Shown here one piece after another: positions 45,427 through 57,790 of a stretch of DNA of 57,790 nucleotides. The stretch's first letter is position 1. Every line of letters begins with the position of its first letter. Source of the stretch: Mucidula mucida (Eukaryota; Basidiomycota; Agaricomycetes; Agaricales; Physalacriaceae); contig JADNYV010000225.1 of the NCBI GenBank assembly GCA_015501055.1, forward strand, positions 1-57,790, written 5' to 3'. The position numbers and the translations under genes are program-made. The notes beneath the pieces were generated by a model. It did not search any database, was not told the DNA's origin, and saw only the letters and a list, made by a program, of their open reading frames with translations.

Positions 45427-48400
45427 TTAATTCGTGGGGGCGGCAGATTGTACGACCAGCAAGCTTGCCGCAGTCCCATCCGCCACTAGTGCAGCTCCAA
45501 CATCTCCTACAGTCTTTGCGACACTCGACCCAATTGAGGAATCTTTCTCCGCTACAATCCTTTCCAGCTCTTCCGTATGGCTCAAAGTAGACACCCTCCT
45601 GGAGCGACCGGTCACAACAATAACATTCCGACCCAACTGCGCCACCTCTTCTTTGACCATGTCCACGACGCGGTGGAGGGGATCCAAGGTTTTCTTTGTT
45701 ACAAACGTCATACGCGAAAGGGCGGATAAGACGGCAGTGCTGGGCATGTAGCTAGCCGATTTTCGTGTGTATCGGTGCCAAGCGATGTTATCGGCAGTGT
45801 CGGAGGCCAGGCGCGTCACAGTGTCCTGTAGATTACTGTATACCGTATCGGCAGCAACTACAGTCTAGCAACACGAGATGAACTAGACAGCGAACGACAA
45901 AGAAACACTTACATCGTGTGGACTTGAATGATCATCGGAAACTTCATTTCCTGTCTTCCGCTCCTCGTCTGCGTTGCTTGTCAGATTGAGGATGGTGTCG
46001 GTCTTCACGACCCGTACAACAGTTGCCGTCACATCTGGATTGAGGCAGAGTTGCACTAGAAACGAGAGCGCTAGTCGGTCGTCGGGGCCGCCGAAGAAGG
46101 GAAGGAACAAATGTCGCGTGCGCGTGCCAACGTTGAGATTGGACCTGCGATCAACGAACAGCGCGACGTCGCTCGGACAGCCCAAGAACACATGACGGAT
46201 GAACTCTGAGTAGACCACGGAGTCATGCACTACCGCAGTCGATTTCTGGAATATGCCATCAAAAGGGTTGCGAGTGCCACCCACGTATTCGGCGTTGGAG
46301 GTCATGCCGGTCCCGCGCAACCATGGGAGGATGAGCATCTCCGTAGCTGACTCGGAAACGTGCCTCAAGATAGCCGCTGCGAACTCGTCGTGAGGGACGA
46401 CTGAGAGCGTAGCGGAGAAAGGTAAGTTGTTCAGCTGTCCAAATGTTCGGAAGACAGATAGGACAGAGTCATTCTGCAAGAGGGAATCAGACTCGGTCGA
46501 TTCAAGGATCGCGGACGTTCGAGTGGTGAGCTCGATGAGACGAAGCGCTTCGATGATCATGGTCGGGGTGCTAGGTATCTGCCGCTTGAAAGAGGACAGA
46601 GAACGAGATGATGCGAAAACACTGCGAGGGTCGCGCGCATCTGCACCAGATGAACTAACCGGATTCAAAAGTTGAGCCATCGTCATCGCTCCAGGAAGTT
46701 GTTCAACCTTGTCCAATACTACGGCGAAGTGGGTCTTGAAATCGCGTTCGTGCAAGGATGGATGAACACCTCGCGCCTCAGGATCGGTGCGGATCGGTGC
46801 GTACTTCGCGATAGCACCACCCGTATGTACATGGTACTTCGATGGGTAGAAGAGTAACGTGAGAGGGGTCGTGACGAAGGTCAGGACGATGGCATGCACC
46901 ACGAACATTGAGAAAATGCGTGTGTCCAGGATCCCTGCTTCAAGACCGACGTTCAAGACGATGAGCTCCACTAACCTGTGAAGTGTGTTAGCGGGGTGCA
47001 TCATCGAGCTGAGAAAACGACTTACCCTTTGCAACTCATGAGGGCCCCAACTGCGCCAGACTCACGCCAGTTGAACCCGGACCCCAGAGCTGCCGCCCCA
47101 GACGCAAAGAACGTGGCGCAGAAAGCAGAAACACATATCAGGATGGTATAACCCCAAGTAATGCCGTCATCCAGCAAAACGAGGTTTGTCCTTAGCCCAG
47201 AGAGAGTGAAATACTATGTAGAAAAAAGGGAGGTCAATTGAGAGGTCTTCGGTTCACGCTGAAACATACCAAAGGGAGAAATATAATCATTACGAGGGCT
47301 TCTATTCTTTCCACCAAAGAAATGGCAAATCCGTTCTCGTGAGGTACGATGAGACCAGCCAAGAAGCCACCTATCAAAAAAATCATGAGGTTCGGACCAA
47401 AAAACTGATCAGACGAATGCACCGAAGATGGCATGAACCCCAATGATGTCAGTAAAGAACGCGGAAAAAAAGACAATCAGCAAAGTGACGGTCATCATCA
47501 GAGCGGTAGGCGAGCCCTGTTCCAGACTACCCGTACGGCGGCAGAGCCAAAGGTAACACCACTTGACGGGGAATAACAGCAAAATGACATATCCCACATT
47601 AGTGAGGAGGACATACAATGCCACAAGACCCGTCGATGCGTTCACGAGAGCGACGCTCAGCGCGAGTAGAACCCACCCTACAACGTTGTCCCCGATGCCG
47701 GCAGACAGAACCACGACACCGATGGTGGTATCCAATAGCTTGATTTCCGTCAGGATGCGGCATAAGACCGGGAATGCCGGAATCACGACTGCAACAGCTA
47801 CGAAGAGGACGAAATGGCCAAAGTCGACGGAAGGAGCAACGAACTCGCGATAAAGAGCGACTCCCAGCGCAGCTCCAATGCCAAAAGGGATAAGCACTCC
47901 TGCGATTGAAACCGCAGTCGCCGCCTTGATCTTCCTTTTCATTAGACGTGTGTCAATTTCGAGACCAACAAGGAAGAGGAATAAGATGAGCCCGATGGTT
48001 GCAGTGAGATTCAAGAGCGGCATAGCAGCATCTGACGAGTCCATGATGTGCATACGAGACCACACAATCGATAACGTTACACACCGGGAAAGATGGAGTC
48101 TTTGAAGTTTGGAATGCGTCCCATTACTGTTGGGCCTAGCAGAACGCCGCCTATTATTTCGGCTATGACGCGCGGCTGGCGGATTCGGCCAAATATCAGA
48201 GCGAGGATTTGGGTCGTAGCAATGATGATCACTTCACGACGAGGAGTGTTAGTAAAAGGACGCGCTTTACTATACCGAGCGTCACGTACCAAGTTGGATG
48301 ACCCAAAGGCGGATGGGGTCCAACGCATTGTAGTCCGCTGGGTTGTCACCACTAAAGACGCCTCCCTGTGGAAGTTGGTAAGTGGTACTGGTGTAGTTCG

Positions 48401-48496
48401 GCGGAGACAGTGATCGGTCACCTGTGAAGCCGCAGCTCTTCGCACGAGACTGTCGACGAGTTCTCCCTCGCTCATGCGACGTGAAAATCCACCCAT
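45427..48496 (-). CDS. K+/H+ antiporter of the CPA2 family (Kha1-like)
   Basis: The start at 48496 (MGGFSRRMSEGELV) is followed by an intron and then GGVFSGDNPADYNALDPIRLWVIQL, the usual beginning of fungal Kha1. Twelve or so membrane segments include IGGVLLGPTVMGRIP, LILFLFLVGLEIDTRLM, VAVAVVIPAFPVLCRIL and TDIIGVHAIFGAFVGGFLAG. A long cytosolic C-terminal regulatory region follows (TFGQLNNLPFSATLSVVPHDEFA, LILPWLRGTG, FFGGPDDRLALSF). Family role: exchanges K+ for H+ in Golgi or endosomal membranes. In the transport helix the sequence is SAGIGDNVVGW, whereas I recall GNDVVGW as the fungal norm; see findings. Several 50-nt introns; not all borders were fixed. Confidence 0.9.
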
Positions 48497-49520
48497 TGTG
48501 CGACGATAATTATGGCAAGGCTTGAGGCTCACCTTGTCCTAAACGGATATCCTTAGACAAATGTATTGATTGTCTTGTGATAGTCTAGTTGTTCGGAGCC
48601 AGTCCTCAAGCTTCAAGCCTTGCCCTTAACTTAGCTTCTCCTGTCCCGCAAACCCCTTTCAATTGTACGGTTCCAAGTTAGCGGACAACAAGAATATGAG
48701 ACAAGGCAAGCCTACAGAGCGGTCGAGGTTCGCTGTGATCGTGGAAGAGAAAACGCAATCAATTGCAAAGTGGCGCTGAGTGGACCCACGGTTTCGAAGT
48801 CAAAGAAGCGTCATACGCACCGTCAAAAACGGCATGAAGCGTCCTCTGTCGACGCATCAAGGCCGTAAATATACGCACGAACAGCACATTCGGGATCTGG
48901 ACGAGATGTTTTCTTTTATCAGTGGCGCTACCATATTCAAAGTGATATGCGTCGCCGGAGAGAGACCTCATCTTGAATGAAGATATGTCGAGTGTAAGAT
49001 GTAGTGAATTCATGGAATCAGCTTGTTCTCCTATATGGTAGAGATGGTGTTGGTGGAAAGAGGAAGTTGGCTCGATCCCTTCCCACGGTTGACGCGACGC
49101 GTAAGTCACGTGCTGCATTTCTCTAACCACATTGTGGTTGTCGACGATTGCTACTTAAAGGGATTGTCAAATTGTTTAGGTCCTCAGATCCTCTTGAGAT
49201 TTAACATGGGGCATATCAGATCCGTAGCGATGTTGCTCAGCTCTTCGCAGAACACCACAAAGCTTCAGTATACAACTTGTTACGTCGTAGTCGATTTCAA
49301 TGGTATTCCCCCGAGAGGAAGATTTGTGAAGTTCGAGTATTCCACCACAACTTTGAGCAAGCACCAACATTAAGTATGGCGCATTGACCTTGAGACATTC
49401 CGATTTCGTTATCCCTTCCATCCAATGCATACAATAAATGTAAAGAGCTGAACAGTAGAATACAGGATCGTGCATATTCGGTGAGTATCATTCATTATGT
49501 CAACGCATGTCATTTCAACT
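48497..49520. other. intergenic region
   Basis: 1.0 kb between two minus-strand transporter genes. Short frames on both strands show no domains. Nothing else is recognisable. Confidence 0.5.
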
Positions 49521-51369
49521 TTAGACACTGGCAATGTCACTCTGCTTTTCGTCCTGACGAAACTCTTCCTCGACCTTGAGTCCCTCCGCCGGGTACTTCT
49601 TCATGAGGAACTTGAAGACTTGCGCCATGATGCACAAGGCCAGGACGAATGCACTGCGTTTAGCTTGTCAGAAAAAGAGAAGATGCCAATGAAGGTATGG
49701 GAGACTGACGTTGTTGTGGCAAAGCCTTGAACGTAGCGCGGAGCGTCTGTGGAGGGCCAAAGGAAAGAGCCGTAGATGGATGCGCTATTTCCGAGACCGT
49801 TTACCAAGGCAATAGCAACTGCACGCTTCTCGGCTGGATGATCGATAACGCTCGAGACCCACTAAAGAAAAACTCAGGACATTACGCTGGGGTGCGCCTA
49901 GATTCACTTACCAAGAGCGTCAATGGACATGTCGCGTAAACCCCTCCAACAGCAAAACACAAAAACGCATACTTCACATGGTTGCTGTTCACCGAAACTA
50001 CAACAATGAACGAGATACCAGCAATGAACGACGTCAACGACACGTAGTTGCCGCGCTCCTTCCGGAAGTCACTGATGAAGCAGAATGCCAGGATGCAGAC
50101 CAAGGCAACCATGTAGATGGGGATCGTCATAAACTGCTGGGAGAAACCGGTGTAGCCCATTTGCCCGACAAGGGTAGGGATGAAGTATTGGATGGTCTGT
50201 GAGCCAGTCGCGAGCATATACATGACGACGAGGAACCATGTGCGCCAGTCCACGAGGGCGAGCTTGAGTGATTCCTTGTGCGAAGGCTCAGCGGCACCGT
50301 TAGCGGAAACACCGCCAATACCATCGTGCTTGAGGCGTTGAATAGCTATTGACTGTCCGAGGACTGTGAGATACAGGTGCCTAACGACAAGAGCTTTTGA
50401 GCCGTACGCGTTCTTCCGGAGTAAGCCATTTCGTGGTCGATGGCCAGTCAGGGAGAATCATCCAGGTGAAAAGGGCTAGAATACGCTCAGATGATAGACG
50501 ACGGAGAAAGCTTGCGTCACGCACCGACGAAACAGGAACCAATGCCTTCAATAAGGAACAACCATCTCCAACCCTCAATCAGACGAGCCATCTTAAGATG
50601 CTCCGTGATGACCCCAGCAAGCAAGCCAGAGAAAGCGCCCTAGTTGAGAGGACGTTGAAAACATGAAATCGTGAGGATACTTACGAACGTACCGAAACGG
50701 CCGTAGCAGTATAGTAGATGGAGTATCTCTTGGCCAATTCGTGACGCTTGTACCAAGAGGACAAGTAGAACGCGACGCCTGGAGCAAAACCGGCTTCGAC
50801 AATTCCCAAGCAAAAGCGGACTACAGCGAGTGCCTGCCAACTGTTGATAGCGGCCATGCATGCGGCGATACCACCCCATATGAAACAGAGGCCAGACAAA
50901 CTGAAAACGATTTATAAACAATGGAGTTGACGGGATGAAGGCAGAACTCACAAGATGGACGGACGAACACGCGTCAGAATCATGTTGGCAGGAATCTCGA
51001 ATAAGACATAGGACACCTTTGGGTATCTCGTCAGCCAGGGAAGTACCAAAAATGGTTAACGGACGAAGAAGAGCAGAAGCACGACGGAGTACTGGTTGGA
51101 CGTCAAGGTGAGATGCGCCTCCAATCCGCCGACTTTGGCATTTCCGATATTGGCTCTGTCAAGGTATGAGAGCGTATAAAGGACCCAGACAGTAGGAACC
51201 TAGAGCATTTTTCATTAGCAGATGAAAACTCGCGCGAAACACGACCACGTACAATCCGCAAGTCAATCTTACGAGTAAGCCTCCGTTCCGCGTCGGTATT
51301 GGCCTGATAAACAAACCCGCCCGTCACGGCATCGTCGCGGCATTCCTGCTCATCCGCAGCTTTCGACAT
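49521..51369 (-). CDS. MFS transporter, anion:cation symporter (Dal5/allantoate permease-like)
   Basis: The start at 51369 (MSKAADEQECRDD) precedes AERRLTRKIDLRI, the usual lead-in to TM1. VPTVWVLYTLSYLDRANIGNAK is the signature of the ACS family. IPANMILTRVRPS, then WGGIAACMAAINSWQALAVVRFCLGIVEAGFAPGVAFYLSSWYKR, marks TM3-4 with the conserved R and G residues. A central loop (LYLTVLGQSIAIQRLKHDG) precedes the second six-helix bundle (DWRTWFLVVMYMLATGSQTIQYF to YGSFLWPSTDAPRYVQGF). It ends with EEEFRQDEKQSDIASV. Family substrates are carboxylates, allantoate, vitamins or dipeptides; which one applies is unknown. Located in the plasma membrane by inference. Confidence 0.92.
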
Positions 51370-51939
51370 GTTCGCTGCGGTGGGGGAAATGGAAAACCAG
51401 GGACGTGGGAAAACAGCGACAAAATCTCTAGGATTTATAGACGCGATGAGAGCCCTACCCCACATCCGCGGCTCGCCTCCTGAGGGAATTATATCTTCCC
51501 GGACAGCTCGATCTCATCAATACTAGGTCAAGCGCGCAGGCTAGTACCGGTTCCTAGAACATCAGACGTCTGTTCAACAAGCGAGGCCACAAAACAGTGT
51601 GTGCTCCATCTGATTGCCGAAGTATCTGCGTGACAAGTGAATTCGCTAGAAGATAGACAGGGCTGTCTGTAATAGGTATGCCTTATCTTGAGTAGTTAGA
51701 CTGTAGTGACAAGTTCCTTTCGTTTGTTGTCTTCTGTGTAACGTTAATAAGTGGAAGAGGCAGACATGCACCAGGAACCGTTGGCTTCTGATCAAAACAC
51801 CAAACTGCAAGAAACAAACGAAAATATTATGTACTCCAAGTCCTACGTCTAGCGTAGGACAGTCCTTTTCTATTCTCTACAAGAAGTCGCATCGATGGTA
51901 TACACAACTATACAACAACAATTGTCATGGTGCGAATTC
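51370..51939. other. intergenic region
   Basis: 570 bp between the MFS gene's start and the 3' end of the next gene; should hold the MFS promoter. No other feature seen. Confidence 0.5.
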
Positions 51940-53866
51940 TCAATTCTTACCCTTTTTGATGGCAACAACACCACCAGAGGCTGCCTCCATCGCGTGCAAG
52001 GTAGGCAGGTAATAGGTGGACTCTGGACGTTCGAAGCCTCCGGCTTTCAACGCGTGTAAAGGAGGCGGTAACTCGGGTAGTTCCTGTTTCTCCACATCCC
52101 GATCATGTTCAAAGACCTCTGGCGAAAAGTGGGAGGATGATAGCGCAGCCTCGGCATGCACTATATCAATGTCTATGATCATTCAGGGGAGGCAAGGAAG
52201 GAAGAACATACGATAGTTCGCCAAGCCCTGTCCAAAGTTCCGCAGACATAGGAAGCCAAGAACCATAGTCGCAACCATGAGGATCATGTACGAGACGGTG
52301 TAGCATCCCAAGTTGGGCCACATGTAGAAGGTCCACCGGAAGACTTGGGAGTAGAACATCATGCAAGCGGCGGAGAAGAACAGGAAACCGATGGCGAGGA
52401 AAACGAACATGGTCTTGCGCTTCTCGTAGCGCACGGCATACCAGCCCTGAACTGCCATTAGACCTGACAGAGAAATCGACTTCAAGGTCACGTACCAGAA
52501 TGGTCCAAGGAACAACCAACTGCAAGAGGCTATCATCAGTATATTTGATTAAGAACACGAAGGTGTGTCACGTACGATGAGATAGAAGATAAAAACACCC
52601 TTGTATATAGGCGTGTTCGTGGAGATGTGCTTGATATATGTATTTAACAGCTGGTCGATCCACAGTCCCATTCCCGCCAATAGAACATACATCTCAAGAT
52701 GCAAGGATGCTTGTACCGCCAGGTAGAGCTAGAAGATTATCAGAACAAAGATACGATTGGAAGGTTTCGAAGGGTACCTTAAGCATACGAGTAATGCGCG
52801 CCGGAGCACCAACACACTTGTATGACTGAACCGAATACACGCGAAGCAACGTCCAGATCATGATCAGCAGTGCGGTACAGTTCAAAACCAAGTCCGGTAT
52901 CTATCAACATCACGGGGATGAGAATATTCCGAAGGAAAACACTAACCTCCAGTCTTGAACGTGAAGCAAAGTAGGTCGGGAAAAAGTCCATCGAGCAAGG
53001 CGTACCCGGTGCACGTAGCAGTGCATCGTAGAACTGCTCTAGGTGCTTTGTGCGCCATATCGAATACGCCGACCACGCCGTCAGTAGAACGCGGGCCGCT
53101 ATACCTGACATCCTGATGGCATCCTCAGCATTCGCCAAATGGCAGACGAACAAACGTACAGGTGGGGAACAGAATCGTAGCACATAGCAATCACTGACAT
53201 CCCGAACAGCCAGAACTGCATAAAGATAAAGGCAAGGTCTTCCCGACGGTTGTTGCTTAGGCTGCCATTTCGGTGACATTAGGTTGGCGTTGATGTGAAC
53301 AGCGATGTTGACGTACTCTTGGTCCGGAAATAGAAGGGTCTGTACACACTGATCGCTTAAGTGCTTGACGTTACCGTCCTGCATCTCGAGGGTAACGGGG
53401 AACTGCTCATTCTTCGATGAAATGATCTTGACGCCATCGCTAAGACTCTCCCGTCCAACCTGCACGGGCATGAGATTGTATGTCCAACGCGCCTGGACCG
53501 ACGTGGCTCACCAGCAGACTCTATGACGGATTAATGAGGCGTCAGCTTGACAAACAGTGAGCTCACCCTCGTCGTGATGATATTCTCCGAAGTATTATGC
53601 GACGGTTGGTTCAAGGTGAACACGTCGAAACAATTGGTGTCATTATGCGGCAAGTAATCGCACATCCGAAGCGTCGAGCCCACAAAGTACGTGTGGTTGG
53701 CGGGTGGGACATCCGCGGCCGTCACGATGTCGGATATGAATGAGTGATACGTCGAGTCCGCGCTGAACAGTAACGACTGTATGATACCCTGGCCAAAACA
53801 GTGGAAGAAGCCAAAAAGAAAGAACGTCGCCGTCAGACGATTGAGAGTGATTCGGTCGTGCTGCAT
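51940..53866 (-). CDS. multi-pass membrane protein of unknown function
   Basis: The start at 53866 (MQHDRITLNRLTATFFLFGFFHCFGQGIIQSLLFS) gives a first membrane segment. A luminal-type loop follows with Cys and N-glycosylation sequons (NHTYF, HNDTNCF, SHNTSENI). Later exons supply further membrane segments: ALLIMIWTLLRVYSV, YLAVQASLHLEMYVLLAGMGLWIDQLLN, GVFIFYLIV, MFVFLAIGFLFFSAACMMFYSQVF and YTVSYMILMVATMVLGFLCLRNFGQGLANY. The cytosolic C-terminus is acidic and ends VVAIKKGKN. At least seven exons. I do not recognise the family. The mixture of a cysteine-bearing outer loop and about eight helices would suit a transporter, receptor or scramblase-type protein, but no motif decides. Confidence 0.7.
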
Positions 53867-56800
53867 TATCCGCGTCAGCGCTCACATTATACAGCACACC
53901 GAGCAAAGTCCTACCAATTCCCGCAACCTGAGAAAGAGAACACCTGACATCGCGAAGTCGTAAAGTGAATGAGAAGGAACGAATGTCGAATAGCCAATCC
54001 AGCAGCCAATGGATATTTGGAAGAATGCTCCAAGCCAGTCAAGGCCGTCGAGCGCGCGGTGATGGTGTTGAAAGGAAAGAAGGGATAATGGCCAGGAACA
54101 CGATTGACCAATTGATGCCCTGTAAGGTTCTCACACCCAATCAGAGGTACCGCCCGGAGCGGAATAGCCGCTGCTCGTCGCCCAACTACTTACTAGTCCT
54201 GTCAAAGTACTATAGCTGTCCTAATGAATGCGGGTTATATATCAGAAGTAATACTTCATTATGACACATCACTTAGAAGACGGTTCATTACCGTGGGCTT
54301 GATGATTCAAACTGTTCGAACGTTGTTAGTGACTGCTGCAGGTCATCGATTGAGGTAGAAATCGTGGGTTTCGCTATCCAAAAGGTTTCTTGAGATAAGA
54401 AACTTAGAAAGCTCTGAAGCGGTTGCTCGCGCACACAGATGGCGTGGCTCGCACGAATCCGTATCTCAGCGGTGTCTGCCGTCCATCGCAACAATCACGT
54501 ATGCTTCCATCCATATCGGCGATGTCGGCCATTAGCGCTGCCATTCACCATTGGGCTGAACGGAGATCACAGTATGATTGATAGCTATCAGTCATGGTAG
54601 ATATCCACGATTCGACGAAGCTGATGGTGGAAGTTGAAGCGTCAGGCAAGAAGGAGCGCTTGCTTAGGCCAATTTCATTCTATAAATGAAATGTATCGAC
54701 TCAGCAGCGTTTGTAAAAGATCGTACCTCTGCTTGCCTACCCCACGAGCTTACTCTAGTCAAGGCCGTCGATGTATCAGTAGAGATGACTATACGCATTT
54801 ACTATCAGTCTTGCCATCAGTTTTGACTTCCGCCGTTGTACATCTTGAACTTCAAACGTCAGTCATCAATTAAAAAGATCCCACGCGTTGGCAGCACTTT
54901 CCAAACGGTCGGCACGCTCCGACTGATGAGCGCTGGCGGCTGAGCCTGTACGTCCAGAACCTCAGTGTCCTCAGAATCGGCTTCATTACCGGAATCAACT
55001 CAGCAGTCTCTCTACGTATGCGTAGCGTAACGGGGCGTTGATAGAGAGCAGGAGACGCTAGGTATATGTGTCTAGGGCATGCAGATCGCGATTCCATGAT
55101 CCATGTGTGATTCGCACGATGCCGACGCGATTTACCGCACGGCCATGGCTACACCACTTGGTAGAGGATGGTCTTCTGTTATAAGCGGTTTGGTTGTTTA
55201 AATTGGTGAACCGGGTTAAACAGGGAGAAAAAGTTCGGAATGCGAAAGCTTTTTGGGCGGGAGAAGCGAGAAAGGCTGTAAGTTTCGATAGTAGCAATGA
55301 TGGACCGCCAAGTGCCAGCTTCGGTAACTCACCGACGGAACATGATGGCATACGATGGTTAACACCTCGCATTCCTATACTTGATGCATCCGTCTTACAT
55401 GTCCGAAAAAAGATAAGAGCTTACATCGTGAGCTCAGAGGTCGGGCCAATTGGAAAGCTGCAAAGGACGGAAGGTATCGACCATTCAGGCAGTGTTTGAC
55501 AATGAAAGGGAATACTTAATCTATTTACAGTCTGAGTCACGTATTAGAGAAATGGAGCACGTGACTTAAGCGTTGCGTCAAGCGTGGGAACTCGGAAGGG
55601 ATCGCGCCTCCTTCCTCTTCCCACTACAAGACGAGGGCTATTCTGCCACCACCGCCACATAGTAGAGCAATCCGCTTCTTGCTACTGCCTGTCAAGATTG
55701 CGCTAACATACATAGACTCAATATATCTTCATTTACGAGGTCTCTTGTTATGAATCGCCATATTTTCACATTTTCACATCTTATCATATCTTATCGGGGG
55801 CCTTGTCTTATCAACCAACGGACCGTTTCATCATCTGTTTCGTCACCGATCATACCCTTTTCATTACCAAAGCCGTACTCATGTTGGACACACACCCAAC
55901 ACATGGATGACATCATACATGCCGATACCTCATGGACTTCCTATTGTATACACACCACCGACACTCGTAGCACACATGGTGTTTCAGTATTATTACTTAC
56001 ATGCAGTTACCACTCGTATTTAATGGTTTCATGGACTAGTAGCATACAACACTGGGTCAAGGGCGTGGAGTTATCCCTAGCGGAAACACGTATGGACAAG
56101 GAGTCCCAAACACAGGCTTACTAGTACATAAGCAGTAGTGTAGTATCATTGTACTTTAGTTCCGATCTCATTTATACACCTGGCCTAGCCTAGTTCTACG
56201 AACGCGAACACTTCTTTCCCTTAAGTCTCTCTGTGGTACCTGGTTTAGTCTCGTGGCTATAGTCAGTCGCTAACAGAAGATCAGAACTACTTTCTACCAC
56301 CTACCACACATCCCTGATCGTCGATCAGCACTTTGCTGTTTGATCATCGCACATTTCCCCATCCCCTTTCCTGTTTACAGATCAACAGATTCCTAATTCC
56401 AGCGCACGTCCGCATACATGTGTATTGGTCCCAGTAGCGCCGGCTAACAGTTAGAGATAACTGCCTCGGGTGCTGGAAGTAGCCGCTCTCACGAGAACGA
56501 ACTTTTGGCAGTTGCACTTCAGTGGGCGCTGTTTACGGGTCAACCCCCGTTCCCAGGAAAACTTCGGCTTACCTCACACCAGAGGGACATCGGCTGGGCA
56601 ATTGCGAACTTGTGACAAGCTCTTGGGCTCCGTAGATACATAGTCAGTAGTCGGTAAAATAGAGTAGACAGTTACGATACCTACCTACTTTACTTACCTT
56701 ACGATACACATCATCATTCCCCACCCTACCAAGTCCTGGATTCTATTTCAGATCTAGGCGATTCCTCCTTATTCATCCAAACCTCTATTCCCTCACCCGT

Positions 56801-56873
56801 TTCATCCAAATCCGCATCACCCATATCCCCACTTTCACCCTTTCACTCTCCAATCCTATCACCCCGATTCATC
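53867..56873. other. 3-kb region without a supported gene; left part of a gypsy element likely
   Basis: From 53867 to about 55740 there are only short frames without domains on either strand. From about 55745 the sequence becomes T/C-rich and leads toward the gypsy gag. The 5' LTR and primer-binding site of that element probably lie here, but only one copy of the LTR is inside the window, so its borders cannot be fixed. Confidence 0.4.
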
Positions 56874-57790
56874 ATGTCCAACGAAGCACCCAAAACCGCT
56901 CCTCACACACCCGCTCATCACGCCGATGTCGAAACCAAAGGCCGATCCCTTGTCAACAAGCCTTAGACTATGACGGGGACAAGTCCAAGTACAAGAGCTG
57001 GTGGCGATCGATGTTCACATATATCCGTGACAAGAAGAACAACCTCACATCTGACTCCAAAAGGATTGATGTTGTTCTTTCCTATATCCAGGAGATCACG
57101 TAGATGCATGGGTCCAGAACTACTCGGACCAGAATTCGACGAGGAAGAAGAGGAATGGACAGTCTCTTGGACGGAGTTCAAGGAAGACTTGAAGGAGCGA
57201 TTTGTGGATTCCAACCTCGCGCGAGACGCGCAAGACCAGATTGAGCGGTTGCGCCAGGGACAAGACACCGCTCAAGATTTCTTCCAGAAGTTCGAGGTCC
57301 TGCTCACTCAGGCAGGATACTCGAAGGATGACGCATTTGTCGTGCGACTTCTCGAGACCAATGTCAACGAGAAGATCATCAACCAGATCTATGGCAGCTG
57401 AGACGGTTGCCAGAGAAGTACAAGGATTGGAAGGCACAGATCATTCAGATCGATCAGCTGTGAGAAGGCGGGCAGCAGCAAGAGGTCCGGCATGCAGTCC
57501 CGGCCCCAAGCTCCGCAGGCGGCTATATCGAGAGCCAATCCTACGAACCCACCCCAATGCCGATCACACGACGAGATGCCACCGGTGTTACCTATGGAGG
57601 AGCCGGCAGGCCGATGGACATCGATAATGCACGTCAAAGGGGACTCTGCTTCAGCTGTGGCAAACACGGCCATGTCAGCAGGTTCTGTTCTAAGAAGGGT
57701 CGACCCCAGACGATTCGGGGTCTATGGACCGAAATGAACGACGAGGAGAAGAAGAAGTTGGCTGAGAAGTTGGGTTTTGCGAAGCTCCCA
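56874..57790 (+). pseudogene. decayed Ty3/gypsy Gag (runs off the window)
   Basis: It starts MSNEAPKTAPHTPAHHA and hits a stop after 30 codons, but the expected gag continues in other frames. YDGDKSKYKSWW is near 56975, then GDHVDAWVQNYSD near 57095. WTVSWTEFKEDLKERFVDSNLA, QIERLRQGQDTAQDFFQKFE and VRLLETNVNEKIINQIY follow at 57150-57395. A QQQRSGMQ-type linker follows, and finally the zinc knuckle CFSCGKHGHVSRFC at 57649-57690. At least three frame changes are needed, so this copy is dead. The order is that of Agaricomycete gypsy gag-pol; pol would follow to the right. Confidence 0.8.

Noticed and set aside
55745..56700. 5' LTR of the gypsy element
   Set aside because: Only one copy lies in the window and no clear TG...CA borders or primer-binding site could be fixed.

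Overview
The window reads as nuclear DNA of a filamentous basidiomycete, most likely an Agaricomycete. Almost every gene is cut by introns of about 45-60 nt with GT...AG ends. The gene set includes a DUF4470/MYND protein, a DUF6534-like membrane protein, a TmpA-type membrane reductase, a NUDT21/CFIm25 orthologue and copia- and gypsy-type gag genes, a typical mushroom repertoire. All gene calls come from reading translations and splice sites by eye; no database search was run.

Layout. 0.2-7.6 kb: a DUF4470/MYND-finger gene and the translesion polymerase REV1, both on the minus strand. 8.9-11.1 kb: a 15-exon TmpA-like membrane protein. 11.7-19.7 kb: a secreted alpha/beta hydrolase, a proline-rich protein, an NAD-dependent reductase with a GC-AG intron and an apparent frameshift, a poorly preserved DUF6534-like gene and an APH-type kinase.

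20.2-35.7 kb is the unusual part. Two genes of unknown function, here called A (274 aa) and B (about 393 aa), recur with a shared noncoding element, R. One B-R-A module lies on the minus strand (20.2-23.8 kb). A second B-R module with only the first part of A lies on the plus strand (26.0-28.45 kb). Together they form an imperfect inverted repeat around the mRNA 3'-end-processing gene CFIm25. Next come interstitial telomere-like CCCTAA repeats holding a perfect 17-bp hairpin and a GC palindrome. Then comes a cullin-1 gene with a 1.83-kb LTR element in one intron. That element has identical 258-bp LTR lengths and a 5-bp target duplication, but carries only a gag gene. A third R-A copy follows at 34.2-35.7 kb and is almost identical to the first A.

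35.9-40.1 kb: a glutathione S-transferase, a short-chain dehydrogenase and a GNAT acetyltransferase, all plus strand. 40.3-53.9 kb: four minus-strand membrane proteins, namely an SLC26/STAS/cNMP-domain transporter (Vsb1-like), a Kha1-type K+/H+ antiporter, a Dal5-type MFS transporter and a multi-pass protein of unknown function. 54-56.8 kb has no gene I can support. The right edge enters a decayed Ty3/gypsy gag that runs out of the window.

The duplicated A/B modules, the telomere-like tract and the LTR insertion all fall within 15 kb. This suggests a rearrangement hotspot, perhaps a former chromosome end, but that is an inference.
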